Below, one piece after another: positions 21,009 through 30,466 of a stretch of 64,000 bases of DNA (within the stretch, counting starts at the first letter, position 1; every line of letters starts with the position of its first letter). A model generated the notes under the pieces. The model did not search any database. It was not told the origin of the DNA and was given only the letters and a program-made list of their open reading frames with translations. Location of the stretch: the NCBI GenBank assembly GCA_946965045.2, contig OX337229.1, positions 1,426,001 to 1,490,000 on the forward strand. The letters run 5' to 3'. Made by a program: the position numbers and the translations under genes. This stretch comes from Epithemia pelagica. Lineage: Eukaryota; Bacillariophyta; Bacillariophyceae; Surirellales; Surirellaceae.

Positions 21009-21773
21009 TCATACCTCTTTCACCTTGAAGTAGCTTACAAGTTCGGCGAACCCGGGTGCAAGAATCATGTCAGCTCCACATTCGGTCATTGCTACGCTCA
21101 AAGGAGACAACGGATGGGCCTCCCCCTTTTCCTCCTGTGCTTTCGCAGCTTCGGGAGTTGTAACACCGACACCACTGCAACCTGCTGCAACTGCCGAACG
21201 AATGTCGTCGGGTGTATCGCCAACAAGAACCACGCCTTTGCTTGGTTGAATTCCAAGTTGTTTGCAAATATGTTGGACAGGATAAGGATCCGGTTTCTTG
21301 GGACCATCCTCGGCACAGTATGAAAAGTCAAAGAATTCTTCAAGAGCCATGTCACGAAGAAACTTTAAGCAGTCCGACCTGGGTCTCCCTGTGACGATCC
21401 CCATGCCACCTTTTGATCGTTTCCGAAGCTCTACCAAAGTCTCACGTGTAGGTATTAAAGTCTCTAGTTTGTACAGGCCGTCTGTACTTTCTGTCCCTTG
21501 ATAGAAGTCTTCAAATGTCTTTGTTACCTCGTCAAGGGTCACGTCTTTTCGCCCGTCGGCATCATCCAGGATCATGTTTCGTGACAAGGTCCAGTCGCAG
21601 TTTGCATTTCCACGAATCTTCCACTCAGTGACGAGGTCGTCAGTCACCGATTTCGCCCCATAGTGATGACAAGTTAGCACGATTGCAGCTCGATAGGACT
21701 TTGAGACTTCAGCTAGAACTCCATCCATGTCCAAAAGCAGAGTCTCATATTTTGGAGTCGTTGTTGTCGTCAT
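21009..21773 (-). CDS. HAD-superfamily phosphatase (subfamily IA-like)
   Basis: 254 residues. All four HAD motifs are present: LLLDMDGVL (catalytic Asp and DxD), GIVTGR (motif II Thr), KKPDPYP (motif III Lys) and VLVGDTPDD (motif IV acidic pair). A helical cap is inserted between motifs I and II. The family contains phosphoglycolate and related sugar-phosphate phosphatases; the substrate here is not evident. No targeting peptide is obvious (the start is MTTTTTPKYE), suggesting a cytosolic enzyme. Confidence 0.85.
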   Translation of the reverse strand: MTTTTTPKYETLLLDMDGVLAEVSKSYRAAIVLTCHHYGAKSVTDDLVTEWKIRGNANCDWTLSRNMILDDADGRKDVTLDEVTKTFEDFYQGTESTDGLYKLETLIPTRETLVELRKRSKGGMGIVTGRPRSDCLKFLRDMALEEFFDFSYCAEDGPKKPDPYPVQHICKQLGIQPSKGVVLVGDTPDDIRSAVAAGCSGVGVTTPEAAKAQEEKGEAHPLSPLSVAMTECGADMILAPGFAELVSYFKVKEV

Positions 21774-22113
21774 GATCTATTGTGTGGTCGAAGTTGGTGC
21801 GAACAGGTTCGAACTTCGAACGAGTATGCGGAGGCTCTTGACTAACTGCATCCACGACCCAAATATCTACATGTTGCCTCTAGCTACTACGGGTCGGAAC
21901 AAGGAATGGAGTAAACACGTGAAAAAAGCAAACAACAAACAACAAACAAAATATCACAGAGAGTGATTATCTCGATGGTTAATGCTACATCTAGAGGATT
22001 TTTATAAAATTATCCGTCAACTGGTCATAGTTTTTGGAGCCTGCAAACAAGAATTGTTTGCTTCGATGGTTAAGATCGCAAATGATTATGAACAAGGCGA
22101 AAGGAAATGATGA
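21774..22113. other. AT-rich intergenic region
   Basis: 340 bp between two minus-strand genes. It is AT-rich with an aacaaacaacaaacaaa tract near 21932. No coding or RNA gene seen; it contains the HAD promoter and the 3' region of the next gene. Confidence 0.3.
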
Positions 22114-23766
22114 TTAAGACGCAGCAAATATAGTTGTCGACGGATAAAAATGATTTGGTGTGCTCCCCTTGGTACCGACAGAATCAGATACAGAACTCAC
22201 GATGGACAACGGAAGCACCGGAGTATGTTCCGGGCTCAGAATTTTTCCTGCGTCAGAACTGATTACGTTAAGCGCTTGAGTTGAGACCCTGAGGTCTTGG
22301 TTGCTTCTCTCAGAATGCCTTGAACACATATCAATACCGCAGAACAAGTTCGCGATGGCCCCCATCTGTAGTTCAGATGCTGTCTTTGCTTTGTCTTCAG
22401 AAATGATTTCTTCTAGGACCCCGCTACTACGCCCAGATTTTGTTCCATCTTTTGGAGTCCCTTCGGTTGAATTTTCGTCGTGACCTGATGGAAGGATCAA
22501 GCTTATTTTTCGATCTATGGATTTAATCATATCCGGATCTTTCGAACCTCCCCCAGTTTCTTTCTGATCCACTAACAGGTTTTTCCCACTTTTTTCATCA
22601 AAGCTTTCTCCGAGTAGCTCATTCAAGACCTCTTTGAAAATACGTTCATCAGCTTCTCTCTGTTCAACTTCGCGTTCGCTCGCTTTTCTCAGCATACTTT
22701 GAGGCAGAACTCGAACTCCCAGCTGGAGTATCGCATTATCGTCAAGTTCATAGCTTTCCTTGGGAAAGTTTGCGAAACCAGATTTTTGCCTTCTTCTCGT
22801 TCGTTTCTTCGAACTTGAGAAGTGTCGGTCGAAAGATGAAGTTCCAGGTCTTGGAAGTCGCACTGGTGTATTATGTATGACTTCTTCCTCTTCGTCACCC
22901 GTGATGACAAATGAAGTCACCCCCAGGGGAATGAGGTCTTTGCCTCTCCCTACGAAAACACATAGTTCAATTGTTTCATGGACGTGAGTTGATACCTTCG
23001 CCATCTTCGCAGTAAGGTACTGTTGCTGTCTCATAACGCGGGCCACAGTAAATGTATGTGTGTCGTTCGTGTTGAGCTCATTGCCCTCCTCCCACCCGGG
23101 CCACCGCGCTGCGTATTCTAAAGTTCTCGCTTCGGGTCGGCTGAGCATATAAAGTGGTCGACTTGGAACATACGTTTCCATGGTGGTACCGGAACTGAAA
23201 ATATTCTTTCCATAAGACACCACAGCAGTGAGAGGAGGCAGAGCTTTCTTTCCGAACGCAGTCACCGAGTCTGATGACATAGTGCTTGAAGGATTAATCT
23301 CATGGTTGTCTGTAACCTTCGGAGATTTCTTTTCTTTTTTGGAAATATCAGTCTGATGAGTTTCCTTGACCTTTTTTGATTTCTTTTCCTTCGGAAAGGA
23401 CTTTGGATTCCTTTGCTTTTTATCCTTCATATGCTTCTCTTTTACATTTTGTGTACGGCACAAGATTCCTGTGACTCCATACAGAGTAATGCTTACTTGC
23501 ATGAGATCAAATGTCGGATTTGCAGGGTGAAATGTAGTATCCGAAATAGACCCGGCATTCGTTGCTTCGGTTAAACTTCCTTCATCGGCTTTTTGTATGG
23601 TAATTGCATGAACTGGCGGGCATGTTTGACTCTGTGGTTCTTTGTCATCGGTCATTTTACCATACCAAGGGAAGGACAGAGCCTTATGTTTCACCTGTTT
23701 GCCGAAACAAATGACAGCCCATTGCAGGGTGCATTTCTTGACTTTCAGCGAAAATGTGGCGCTCAT
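22114..23766 (-). CDS. Unrecognised protein, probably lineage-specific
   Basis: 550 residues with no family I recognise. The N-terminal part (~1-100) and the middle (~175-320) look folded, with beta-rich segments such as VSITLYGVTGIL, LTAVVSYGKN and ETIELCVFVGRG. They are separated by a lysine-rich linker (residues ~105-150). The second half is charged and Ser-rich. The arrangement of beta strands around IPLGVTSFVITG hints at a C2-like or other beta-sandwich fold, but that is only an impression. No signal peptide. An in-frame Met at residue 38 is an alternative start. Confidence 0.55.
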   Translation of the reverse strand: MSATFSLKVKKCTLQWAVICFGKQVKHKALSFPWYGKMTDDKEPQSQTCPPVHAITIQKADEGSLTEATNAGSISDTTFHPANPTFDLMQVSITLYGVTGILCRTQNVKEKHMKDKKQRNPKSFPKEKKSKKVKETHQTDISKKEKKSPKVTDNHEINPSSTMSSDSVTAFGKKALPPLTAVVSYGKNIFSSGTTMETYVPSRPLYMLSRPEARTLEYAARWPGWEEGNELNTNDTHTFTVARVMRQQQYLTAKMAKVSTHVHETIELCVFVGRGKDLIPLGVTSFVITGDEEEEVIHNTPVRLPRPGTSSFDRHFSSSKKRTRRRQKSGFANFPKESYELDDNAILQLGVRVLPQSMLRKASEREVEQREADERIFKEVLNELLGESFDEKSGKNLLVDQKETGGGSKDPDMIKSIDRKISLILPSGHDENSTEGTPKDGTKSGRSSGVLEEIISEDKAKTASELQMGAIANLFCGIDMCSRHSERSNQDLRVSTQALNVISSDAGKILSPEHTPVLPLSIVSSVSDSVGTKGSTPNHFYPSTTIFAAS

Positions 23767-24491
23767 CAGCGAGAAAGGAGGGGTGGTTTCGTCGGCACGC
23801 GTTCGTAAGAAGTCGCATCCTCCAGTTTTATACTGTCAGTCCGTCTGTCCACTGTCCACGCATATCCTTCTCCTCTCTATGTAGCTCGACTCCTTGTAGT
23901 AGTAGGACTGGAGTTCCTGACCCTCTATTGTAGAGCTCTAGCTAGAGGAGTAGTAGAGAGGGGAGAAAGGTTTGTGTTGAAACATGCTTGTTCGGGTTCC
24001 CAGGTTGACTTACGCAAACAAATTTTTGAGGAGTGTACTTTGGAGTGTTCGATGTCTCCAGCTCCAGGGTCCCTCTATCTTCTACCTTATCTTGCTCATG
24101 GACAACGTCTGTGTTATGATGCAATGGTTGTCCCGCCGTTGTTATTTAGAGTCTAGAGCTAGTGTCGATGGCCCATGGGTATTGGAGCACTTTCATTTCC
24201 GGCGTCGCGGTCAGTCATTGAGTCTGGTAGAGCATCCACGCGGGACAACTACCAGATCGCGCACTTCCAAGAGAAGTACTCCTACTCCTATTTGATAGGA
24301 GTAGACTTGATACCGTGCTATCTATCAGACACGCTTATTGAGCGATAGGGTTTACTCCCTCGCTACTCTCGAGCGGAAGCAAAAAATGCAGCCGACAAGA
24401 CCCACCAATTCCCAGTCCCAAAACCGAACGCAACACGCCACCATAACGCAGCGACGTGCAGCGTTCGAAGCTCGAACTGAAGACTTCGACA
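23767..24491. other. Divergent intergenic region rich in CTAG-type palindromes
   Basis: 725 bp between divergent starts. It contains tagagctctagctagagg near 23931, tctagagctag near 24150 and a perfect hairpin at 24282-24304. No supported gene; open frames are short and domainless. Confidence 0.35.
24282..24304. repeat. Perfect 10-bp inverted repeat with 3-nt loop
   Basis: ctactcctat, loop ttg, then ataggagtag. It lies about 190 bp upstream of the potassium channel start. Function unknown; it is too far from any stop codon on either side to look like a simple terminator. Confidence 0.6.
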
Positions 24492-26192
24492 ATGGACGGT
24501 AGCACCGGAGTAACCACACCCGATGGCGAGGCAACGCGACAGCAGACCGTATTCGTAAGTTGTGCAAATCGTGGTCATGGATCATGGGCGCAGTGTAGTG
24601 GACTCACATCTTACTTCTTACCGTTGACAGATCCGCCACCAGGCGGATTGTAGTGCGATGTCATGGGGCGACCGCATTCGGAGAAGATGGACGAAAAATC
24701 TGAAAGATCCCTCGTCGAAAGGGGCCTCTGAAGATGGGAAGAACGATGACGAAGACGGCCAAAAAGTTCAGTACCGTCTTGAGTCGACTGAAAAGCAGCA
24801 AAATAGAAGCTTCCTCAGTCAAGTAGTCAGTTGCTTTGGTGTCTGTGGACGGTCAACACGTGGATCAAGCTTGACGGTTGGTATCAATCCCAATCAAAGA
24901 CTGGCCATGTACCTGCACTGGATGTTCCGAGTCAACTTCATTTTCTTGTTCGCTGTAATGTGCACTATGTTTTTTGCCCTTGTGATTTTCTTCGCCGGTA
25001 TCATTGCTGCAGTTGGAAACATCGACAAGGAATGTGTCAGAATTGGAGACGAGAAGTTTGACTCCGCTGATACAGCCTTCGCTGACGCTTTTGCGCTCAG
25101 CTGGACGGTATGTACATGACCTCTCGATCACGGTTTTGTTCGGAAAACTCATAGTCTTGTGTATTTCAGACATTCAGTACGGTGGGCTACGGATCCACAT
25201 ACCCTGCGTTGGGTCATGAGAACACCAATCCTACAAACTGCTTTTTCATCAACTTTGTTTGCTCTCTTGAGTCTCTCGTCGGTGTCCTCTATTCGGGTTT
25301 CTGTGGTGCCATCCTCTTTGGAAAGGTGCTGCGTATTCAGAGTCATGCTCAAGTTCTGTTTAGTGACCCTCTAGTCATTCGCTACGGCACTGGTGTCACA
25401 CAAGGAATGAATGCAGGTGATGACAAGGACGAAGAGGAAGAAGATGATGAAGAGTCCGATATCAAAATCCCTTGCCCCGTCTTGGAGTTTCGAATTGTGA
25501 ACCGGCTGTACAACGAAGCAGGTGGAGAAATCATGGATGCAACTCTCAATTGTGTAGCCAATGTTGACTCCAACGATTTGGATCCAAACCAGGAGATGCT
25601 GACTGAGTCTGAACAAGCTCTAAGCTCACGCAGTGACACAGGGAGTGAAGGATCGAGTTCTGTTTTGGGCAGTGAACGCAGTGCAAACTCTGCTCTCCGC
25701 TTTCTCGATCCTTTCTTGAGATTTCACATTCGCCGCACGCAGCAAACTGTTGATGAGGATCCCTCTTCCCGTTTGGTCACCAAACACATATTTTCCAAGC
25801 TGCATATTGAGGCAAGTGATCATCCATTTTTCAAGCGGGTTTGGTTGGCTCGTCACACGCTTGACGAAGACTCCCCAATCCTCAAACCAAGGGTCCGTCG
25901 CCAGATCAGACGAAATGGTGGGTTTTGGCCTGCTCGTTTGAACAACTACGCGGCGATCCGTGAAAGTCTTAATTTCAATCAGATCTTGGTCAGTCTGAAC
26001 GGAGTATCCAATGTCTCCGCTTCAGATGTATATGCACAGAAAATTTACGATTTTGTTGACGTCAACATTGGATACCAGTTTGTCAACCTTCTTTACCGCG
26101 AATCAGACGGATCACTTGGCGTGGACACGGATCTTGTGAACGATGTCAGGGAGCAAAATGGCGGCGGAGGTGAACCGCTTTCGATCGATTGA
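24492..26192 (+). CDS. Two-transmembrane potassium channel, Kir-like, three exons
   Basis: 520 residues from exons 24492-24554, 24631-25107 and 25170-26192; the introns are 76 and 62 bp. TM1 is ~123-149, the pore helix and filter are DAFALSWTTFSTVGYGST with TVGYG at 184-188, and TM2 is ~204-230 (CFFINFVCSLESLVGVLYSG). The second intron falls inside the pore loop, just before the filter. A long cytosolic C-terminus follows TM2, with GKVLRIQSHAQVLFSDPLVI resembling the slide/tether region of inward rectifiers and an acidic insert (DDKDEEEEDDEESD). Kir-like channels set resting potential; a role in this cell is inference. The small first exon (21 codons) is chosen because it joins in frame with a consensus GTAAGT donor. 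Confidence 0.85.
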
Positions 26193-26375
26193 TGGACGTT
26201 TCTATCGATATCGCGTGTATTTTGTAACAGTATAGTTTTCTTCAGAAAGATTCCTACAAACTCTTGGATAAAGATCAGAAGATATATCGGAAGGCCTTCA
26301 CGATATCGAATGTTGCTCCTACAAACTTCTATTCATGAAGAAGGCTATGAGTATGAGTGGGACAACGACGAGTTA

Positions 26376-26887
26376 GGCCGTCCCTATAGCATCGACAAAA
26401 CCAAACCTGAAGCGTGACACGTCACTAAAAACCCGGAAATATGACGTCAAATCCGGGTTTTCTGTCATTTCAGGTTTTGCAACGACAAAAGCTGAGCGCA
26501 GGTTTTGTAATTTTTTTAACCCTCCAAACCAATTTTTACCATTAGGGATAATCCGAAATGACATTAGGGATAGTGTTTTATCTATGCTAGTGTATGTTTT
26601 CCTACAGAAATGACAAATGACGGTTACTATATGCGCGGCGCGCGTTCGACTTCAACGGTCACCCTAACCCCAATGAGGCTGCATGAAACATGCGGGCTTG
26701 ATGTCCTACTTTCAAAACTTTTAGTATTCAACTATTATAAGTGTATCTGGGGACTGTTGGGGGCCTTGTTGGGGGAATGCAGCGCGGAATCGGGTTTTGG
26801 TTTTGCCGGTGCTATTGGACGCCAAAACTGAATTTAGTGATGACGTCACGCTTCAGGTTTGGTTTTGTCAATGCTATAGGGATGGCC
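26376..26887. mobile_element. Non-autonomous TIR transposon 1 (PIF/Harbinger-like MITE)
   Basis: A 512-bp element flanked on both sides by TTA. The ends are inverted repeats of 43 bp with two mismatches (26376-26418 and 26845-26887), starting GGCC. Similarity continues imperfectly inward (GTGAC..GTCA..CACTA). TTA/TWA 3-bp target duplications and GG-starting ends fit the PIF/Harbinger group. No transposase is encoded; inside are AT-rich DNA and an inner hairpin made of aacccgga and tccgggtt. Confidence 0.8.
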
Positions 26888-26890
26888 TTA
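26888..26890. other. TTA target site shared by the two TIR elements
   Basis: This TTA is the right-hand flank of the first element and the left-hand flank of the second. With TTA at 26373-26375 and 27581-27583 the order is TTA-element-TTA-element-TTA, as expected if one element inserted into the target duplication of the other. Confidence 0.75.
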
Positions 26891-27580
26891 GGGGGTATGT
26901 TATCGGGCGCGCGGAGCATGGGCGGAGTATGGATATGGGGGGAGCAATGCATGCTCCCCGATGCATGCTCCGCGCGTCGATATTATCGGTGGGCGGATGT
27001 AGAGATGCGGAGCATGCGCGACGGGCGCGCTCAAAATCCCCGACCGTCACGGAAACGCGTATGGGTCGCCTTAAGTATGAAGAGCAAATTCAGGAAGACC
27101 ATGGCAAGCAAAGGGATGGTTTCCGGACACAATAATCATTCCCTTTATAGACTACTTATCATTTAGAGTATCCATTGTATATTTCACCTGTTGTTCTGTT
27201 GGCCCTACGAGCTCATGATGGAAAGACACGCCAATTTCCATGCTCTATGGAAACACAACCTCCTGGTGGATGGAAAAGACTCCGAAAGACCAAGGCAGCA
27301 ACAGTTGACCGACTATATGTACTTGTCTACAATACTAGTGCCTAGATAGACTCTGTCGTCTCTTTTGTCCATGATAAATCCATCATCGGAAGACTTCGAC
27401 TGTTCGACGCATTGAGTGTGTGGTGTGTGGGCGAGTGATTTTGCTTCCAACCTTGCTCCACCCGCACTCTTCCTCCGCATGTAAATTTTGCGGAGGAAAG
27501 CTCTATATCCGGGTTGGATTGGCCTTTCTCCGCCCATATCATGCTCCGCACATGCTCCGCGCGCCCGATAACATACCCCC
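26891..27580. mobile_element. Non-autonomous TIR transposon 2 (PIF/Harbinger-like MITE)
   Basis: A 690-bp element flanked by TTA. The first 30 bp (26891-26920) and last 30 bp (27551-27580) are perfect inverted repeats beginning GGGGGTATGTTATCGGGC; weaker similarity extends to ~55 bp. The subterminal DNA holds several copies of gcggagcatg or its complement. The ends differ from those of the element on its left, so it is a different family using the same target. No transposase-like ORF is present. Confidence 0.8.
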
Positions 27581-27980
27581 TTAGAAGTGAGAACCTTTTG
27601 TCCTGCTGTCACACACGGGTCATCGAGCCGAATAGGTTGGTCGGCTGGCGACAGGGTATCTGGTGTCACGATTCACTTAATTCAATTTGCCGGTCGACGA
27701 TTTACCTACTCTGTTTGTTAAAGATGCGCCCCGGGCTTTCCCCCGTGATATTCCTTATTTAGGTCAGGCTCGCGTAGTGTATGCGTGTCTCGACAGTGGG
27801 ACATGGCATATTAGAGGCTATTCACCAGTTTAAATCGTAACCGTTGCTGGAATCGAACCCGCGGCCACATTTTGACATTTGGGACTTGGGACAGTGGACA
27901 GTGGACGAGAAATCGGAACTTCCCGTGTGATGCCGGTTGCCTGTGTCCAGTGTATTCGTATTTGATCTCCCTAAACAGAG
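27581..27980. other. Intergenic region before the 27981 gene
   Basis: 400 bp. It includes a B-box-like ggttcgattcc on the minus strand near 27850, without a foldable tRNA around it, and a gggacttgggacagtggacagtggac-type run (27880-27905). Otherwise nothing is recognisable; it should include the promoter of the next gene. Confidence 0.3.
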
Positions 27981-29294
27981 ATGACCGAGAACAACTTCCC
28001 CGCAATGGATGCAGAGGTTCCCGTTGATGATGACGATAAAGCCTCTTTGACTTCCTCCGTCGCATCGATTCAAAGACACAGGCTGATATCAAAAGTGCTT
28101 TCTGGCCCTACCAACGGCCTCCACAACAGGTTCAAGAATGCTCGATCTCTTAAAGAGTATTACAATCGTCAAAAAGAAAGAGAGAAGAAGAGTACACCAA
28201 GTTCAAATGAAAACGAAGAAAATCCCGAAAATGAGAAGGAAACACCTAATGATCTTGAACAAATCGATAAACAAAGACTGTTCAAGGATGGTGAGGAAAG
28301 CAACGAATGCGACAATATGAAAGAGAACATGATTGAAAATCGAGTTTCTTCAAGTTTACGGGAAGGCCACATGCAAGTCAGTGGGGATCCTTCGGACAGA
28401 TCCAATGATAAACCTCAGTCAAGTGTTTCGTACATCCAACCTTTTCAATCCACCACAGAATTGGAACTCGAGGAAACACCTGCTCCACCACTCACAAATT
28501 CGAAGCCAAAAGTTAGAAAATCCGGTACTAGTAAACGACGTGGGGCGCTCACTGACACAGCAAGCCGAGGAGATCATTGTTCGAGAGAAGACAAGGAAAA
28601 TGATCATAGGACCAACAAATACGAAAGCAATAAGAAATCTAGCCGGGATGCGAGAAAAAGTTTCACCGATCGGACGGGTAGCGAAGGACGAAAGGGCAGC
28701 CGAAGAGGGATTTACGACATGTTCGGGGATGGAGCTTTTCTTTGGGGCATGTGTGGCCCAGTGCAAAATGCAGCCAAAAGCGCTGGGATGACAGCATGCC
28801 AAAGCACGTCATACGATGACATTGTTGAGTCGGGTTCAAGTACGGCAGAACAGGCCTTGCGTAGCGTAAGGTATCTGTCAGAACGATCCAGTGCACTTCA
28901 TCAGCAGATTTCACAGACATGGACTCAAGAATCCTTCGACAGCTACCTGGATTTTGTTGAACAGAACTTCCCCATGACAATGCAGACACAAAACTACGAA
29001 GAAAGCTTTACCTTAGACGCACGAAATCAGACAATGTCAACCACAGACACCGAGTCTAATCTGAGTCATCTAAATGAGTCGAACCTTTCAGAACGAGATA
29101 CAGCAGAGATAACAGTGGACTCGCTGGAGGCAGAAGCGGCTCCTCCAACTTGCAAGGCGAGCAGCACTGCCTCGTTTGAAGTTCCAAAGAAAGAGTTGAT
29201 TGAGTTAATGCATGCCACAGTCGCGCAACTTGTGACGAACAAGAACGACGAAAGTTTGAGAGAAACTGAACGCTCAATGGATTCAAACCAATAG
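27981..29294 (+). CDS. Unrecognised polar, low-complexity protein
   Basis: 437 residues rich in Ser, Glu, Lys and Asn. The first half is mostly disordered and charged. A more conserved-looking block lies around residues 245-330: RRGIYDMFGDGAFLWGMCGP, then ALRSVRYLSERSSALHQQIS, which could form an amphipathic helix pair. A short helix ends the protein (KKELIELMHATVAQLV). No domain, signal peptide or membrane segment is recognised. Single exon. The gene starts 400 bp right of the transposon pair. Confidence 0.6.
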   Translation: MTENNFPAMDAEVPVDDDDKASLTSSVASIQRHRLISKVLSGPTNGLHNRFKNARSLKEYYNRQKEREKKSTPSSNENEENPENEKETPNDLEQIDKQRLFKDGEESNECDNMKENMIENRVSSSLREGHMQVSGDPSDRSNDKPQSSVSYIQPFQSTTELELEETPAPPLTNSKPKVRKSGTSKRRGALTDTASRGDHCSREDKENDHRTNKYESNKKSSRDARKSFTDRTGSEGRKGSRRGIYDMFGDGAFLWGMCGPVQNAAKSAGMTACQSTSYDDIVESGSSTAEQALRSVRYLSERSSALHQQISQTWTQESFDSYLDFVEQNFPMTMQTQNYEESFTLDARNQTMSTTDTESNLSHLNESNLSERDTAEITVDSLEAEAAPPTCKASSTASFEVPKKELIELMHATVAQLVTNKNDESLRETERSMDSNQ

Positions 29295-29521
29295 TGACGC
29301 TTTCCATGTTGTCACGTAGGTCCTTTAGAGAAATAACCTCAGGCCAAAGGAAAATGAAAGATCGCTGTATATCAACAATGGTGATCATAATATAATGTAC
29401 TAGTAGCTGTGCTCAGCACAAATTGCAGTTATTATTTGATTGTTCAAACTGGACCGCATCCCTCGATGTGAGCACAGTAGCCTTTACCGTACGAGGCGGC
29501 AAAAGGGGTAGGGCCAACGAA

Positions 29522-29964
29522 TCAAAGGATTTGAAGGAATTTTTTGGCTGATATCTCTCCGGTTGCATTCCCCACTTCCTGGAAAATCATTCTGAGGTCT
29601 CCAGTGTCGATCTGGTCGCCAACTCCAATGTTTGCCAAAACTTGTCGCATACCTTCAATCCGAACGCTTCCACCGTCCCCAGAAACATCAGACACACACG
29701 CGGCAGCGACGATATCCTTCTTGAAACGTGACGGCATTTCCCGGCTATAGCTAAAAGTGACAAAGGCAAGAATATGAGAAAGCGAGTTCTATGATAGCAA
29801 AAATCTTGCCACAAACCAAGATCAGGAGCCACGTACTGGCGTTGGCGGTATGTCTCTAGCACATCACGAAGCTTGTCAACGGCGTTGTTAGTTTGCGTCG
29901 AAAGTAAACGACAAACGGGCATGGCTGCCCCAGTGCGACCAGACAAAGCATAAAGTGAATTCAT
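29522..29964 (-). CDS. Small mitochondrial-type EF-hand-like protein, two exons
   Basis: 118 residues from exons 29837-29964 and 29522-29750 (86-bp intron, donor GTACGT). The N-terminus is a likely mitochondrial presequence (LYALSGRTGAAMPVCRLLS). The rest has two helix-loop-helix units of calmodulin type (VSDVSGDGGSVRIEGMRQVL, and GDLRMIFQEVGNATGEISAK), but the loops lack the full set of acidic calcium ligands, so they may be structural. Acceptor choice is ambiguous by 6 bp (tatag versus tttag); both keep frame. Function unknown. Confidence 0.65.
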
Positions 29965-30466
29965 GCTTCAAATGACATTGAAGTTTCGCTTTTCGTTTGA
30001 TTGGACTCCGTCGTTGATTCGATCCAACAACAAGTGTATTCAATGATTGGTAAGCAGAAAGCAGAATGAGAATTGAACAAAAGAAGAAATCGAGAGGGAA
30101 GTCTTTTGAGCGAGCAACAAGAAGATCGGTGTGTGACGCAGGAGGCGAAAGCGATCAGACACGTTTGTCCAGGTTTGACTGCAGCCCATAACCCCCAGCA
30201 TAGTTGAAGCAAGCGGGTACTTTCCCCCTCACAGTGGTACGTCAAAAACCGTCACTGTTTTCCTCTGATTTTGAGTCGCGTTTCTGGGTAGTGGACAGAA
30301 ACAGGACGTCACAAAGAATTCTGGTCTCATGCCGTCATCGTCTCATCGTCATCCGATGCCAGGTTCCGCATTTTTCTGTTTGTTTTGGATCTTTTTTTGC
30401 GCGTTACCATGTCAACACTACGGTCAGCACCGTGTTCGACCAATTCTATTTCAGAGGAATCTATGC
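29965..30466. promoter_or_regulatory. Divergent intergenic region upstream of LAS1
   Basis: About 500 bp between divergent starts. The LAS1 frame is open from 30329 upward, including 46 extra codons with a hydrophobic run, but the conserved protein begins at 30467. No other coding signal. Confidence 0.35.

Noticed and set aside
26741-27166. Open frame across the second TIR element
   Set aside because: It crosses from one element into the other, has no transposase motif and is built from the subterminal repeats.
27835-27870. tRNA-like B box (ggttcgattcc on the minus strand)
   Set aside because: The T-arm-like stem has a mismatch and no matching acceptor stem, D-arm or anticodon arm could be found around it.
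30329-30466. Hydrophobic N-terminal extension of LAS1
   Set aside because: LAS1 is nuclear/nucleolar and the family starts at PWIDSLEF; the extension looks like 5' leader.
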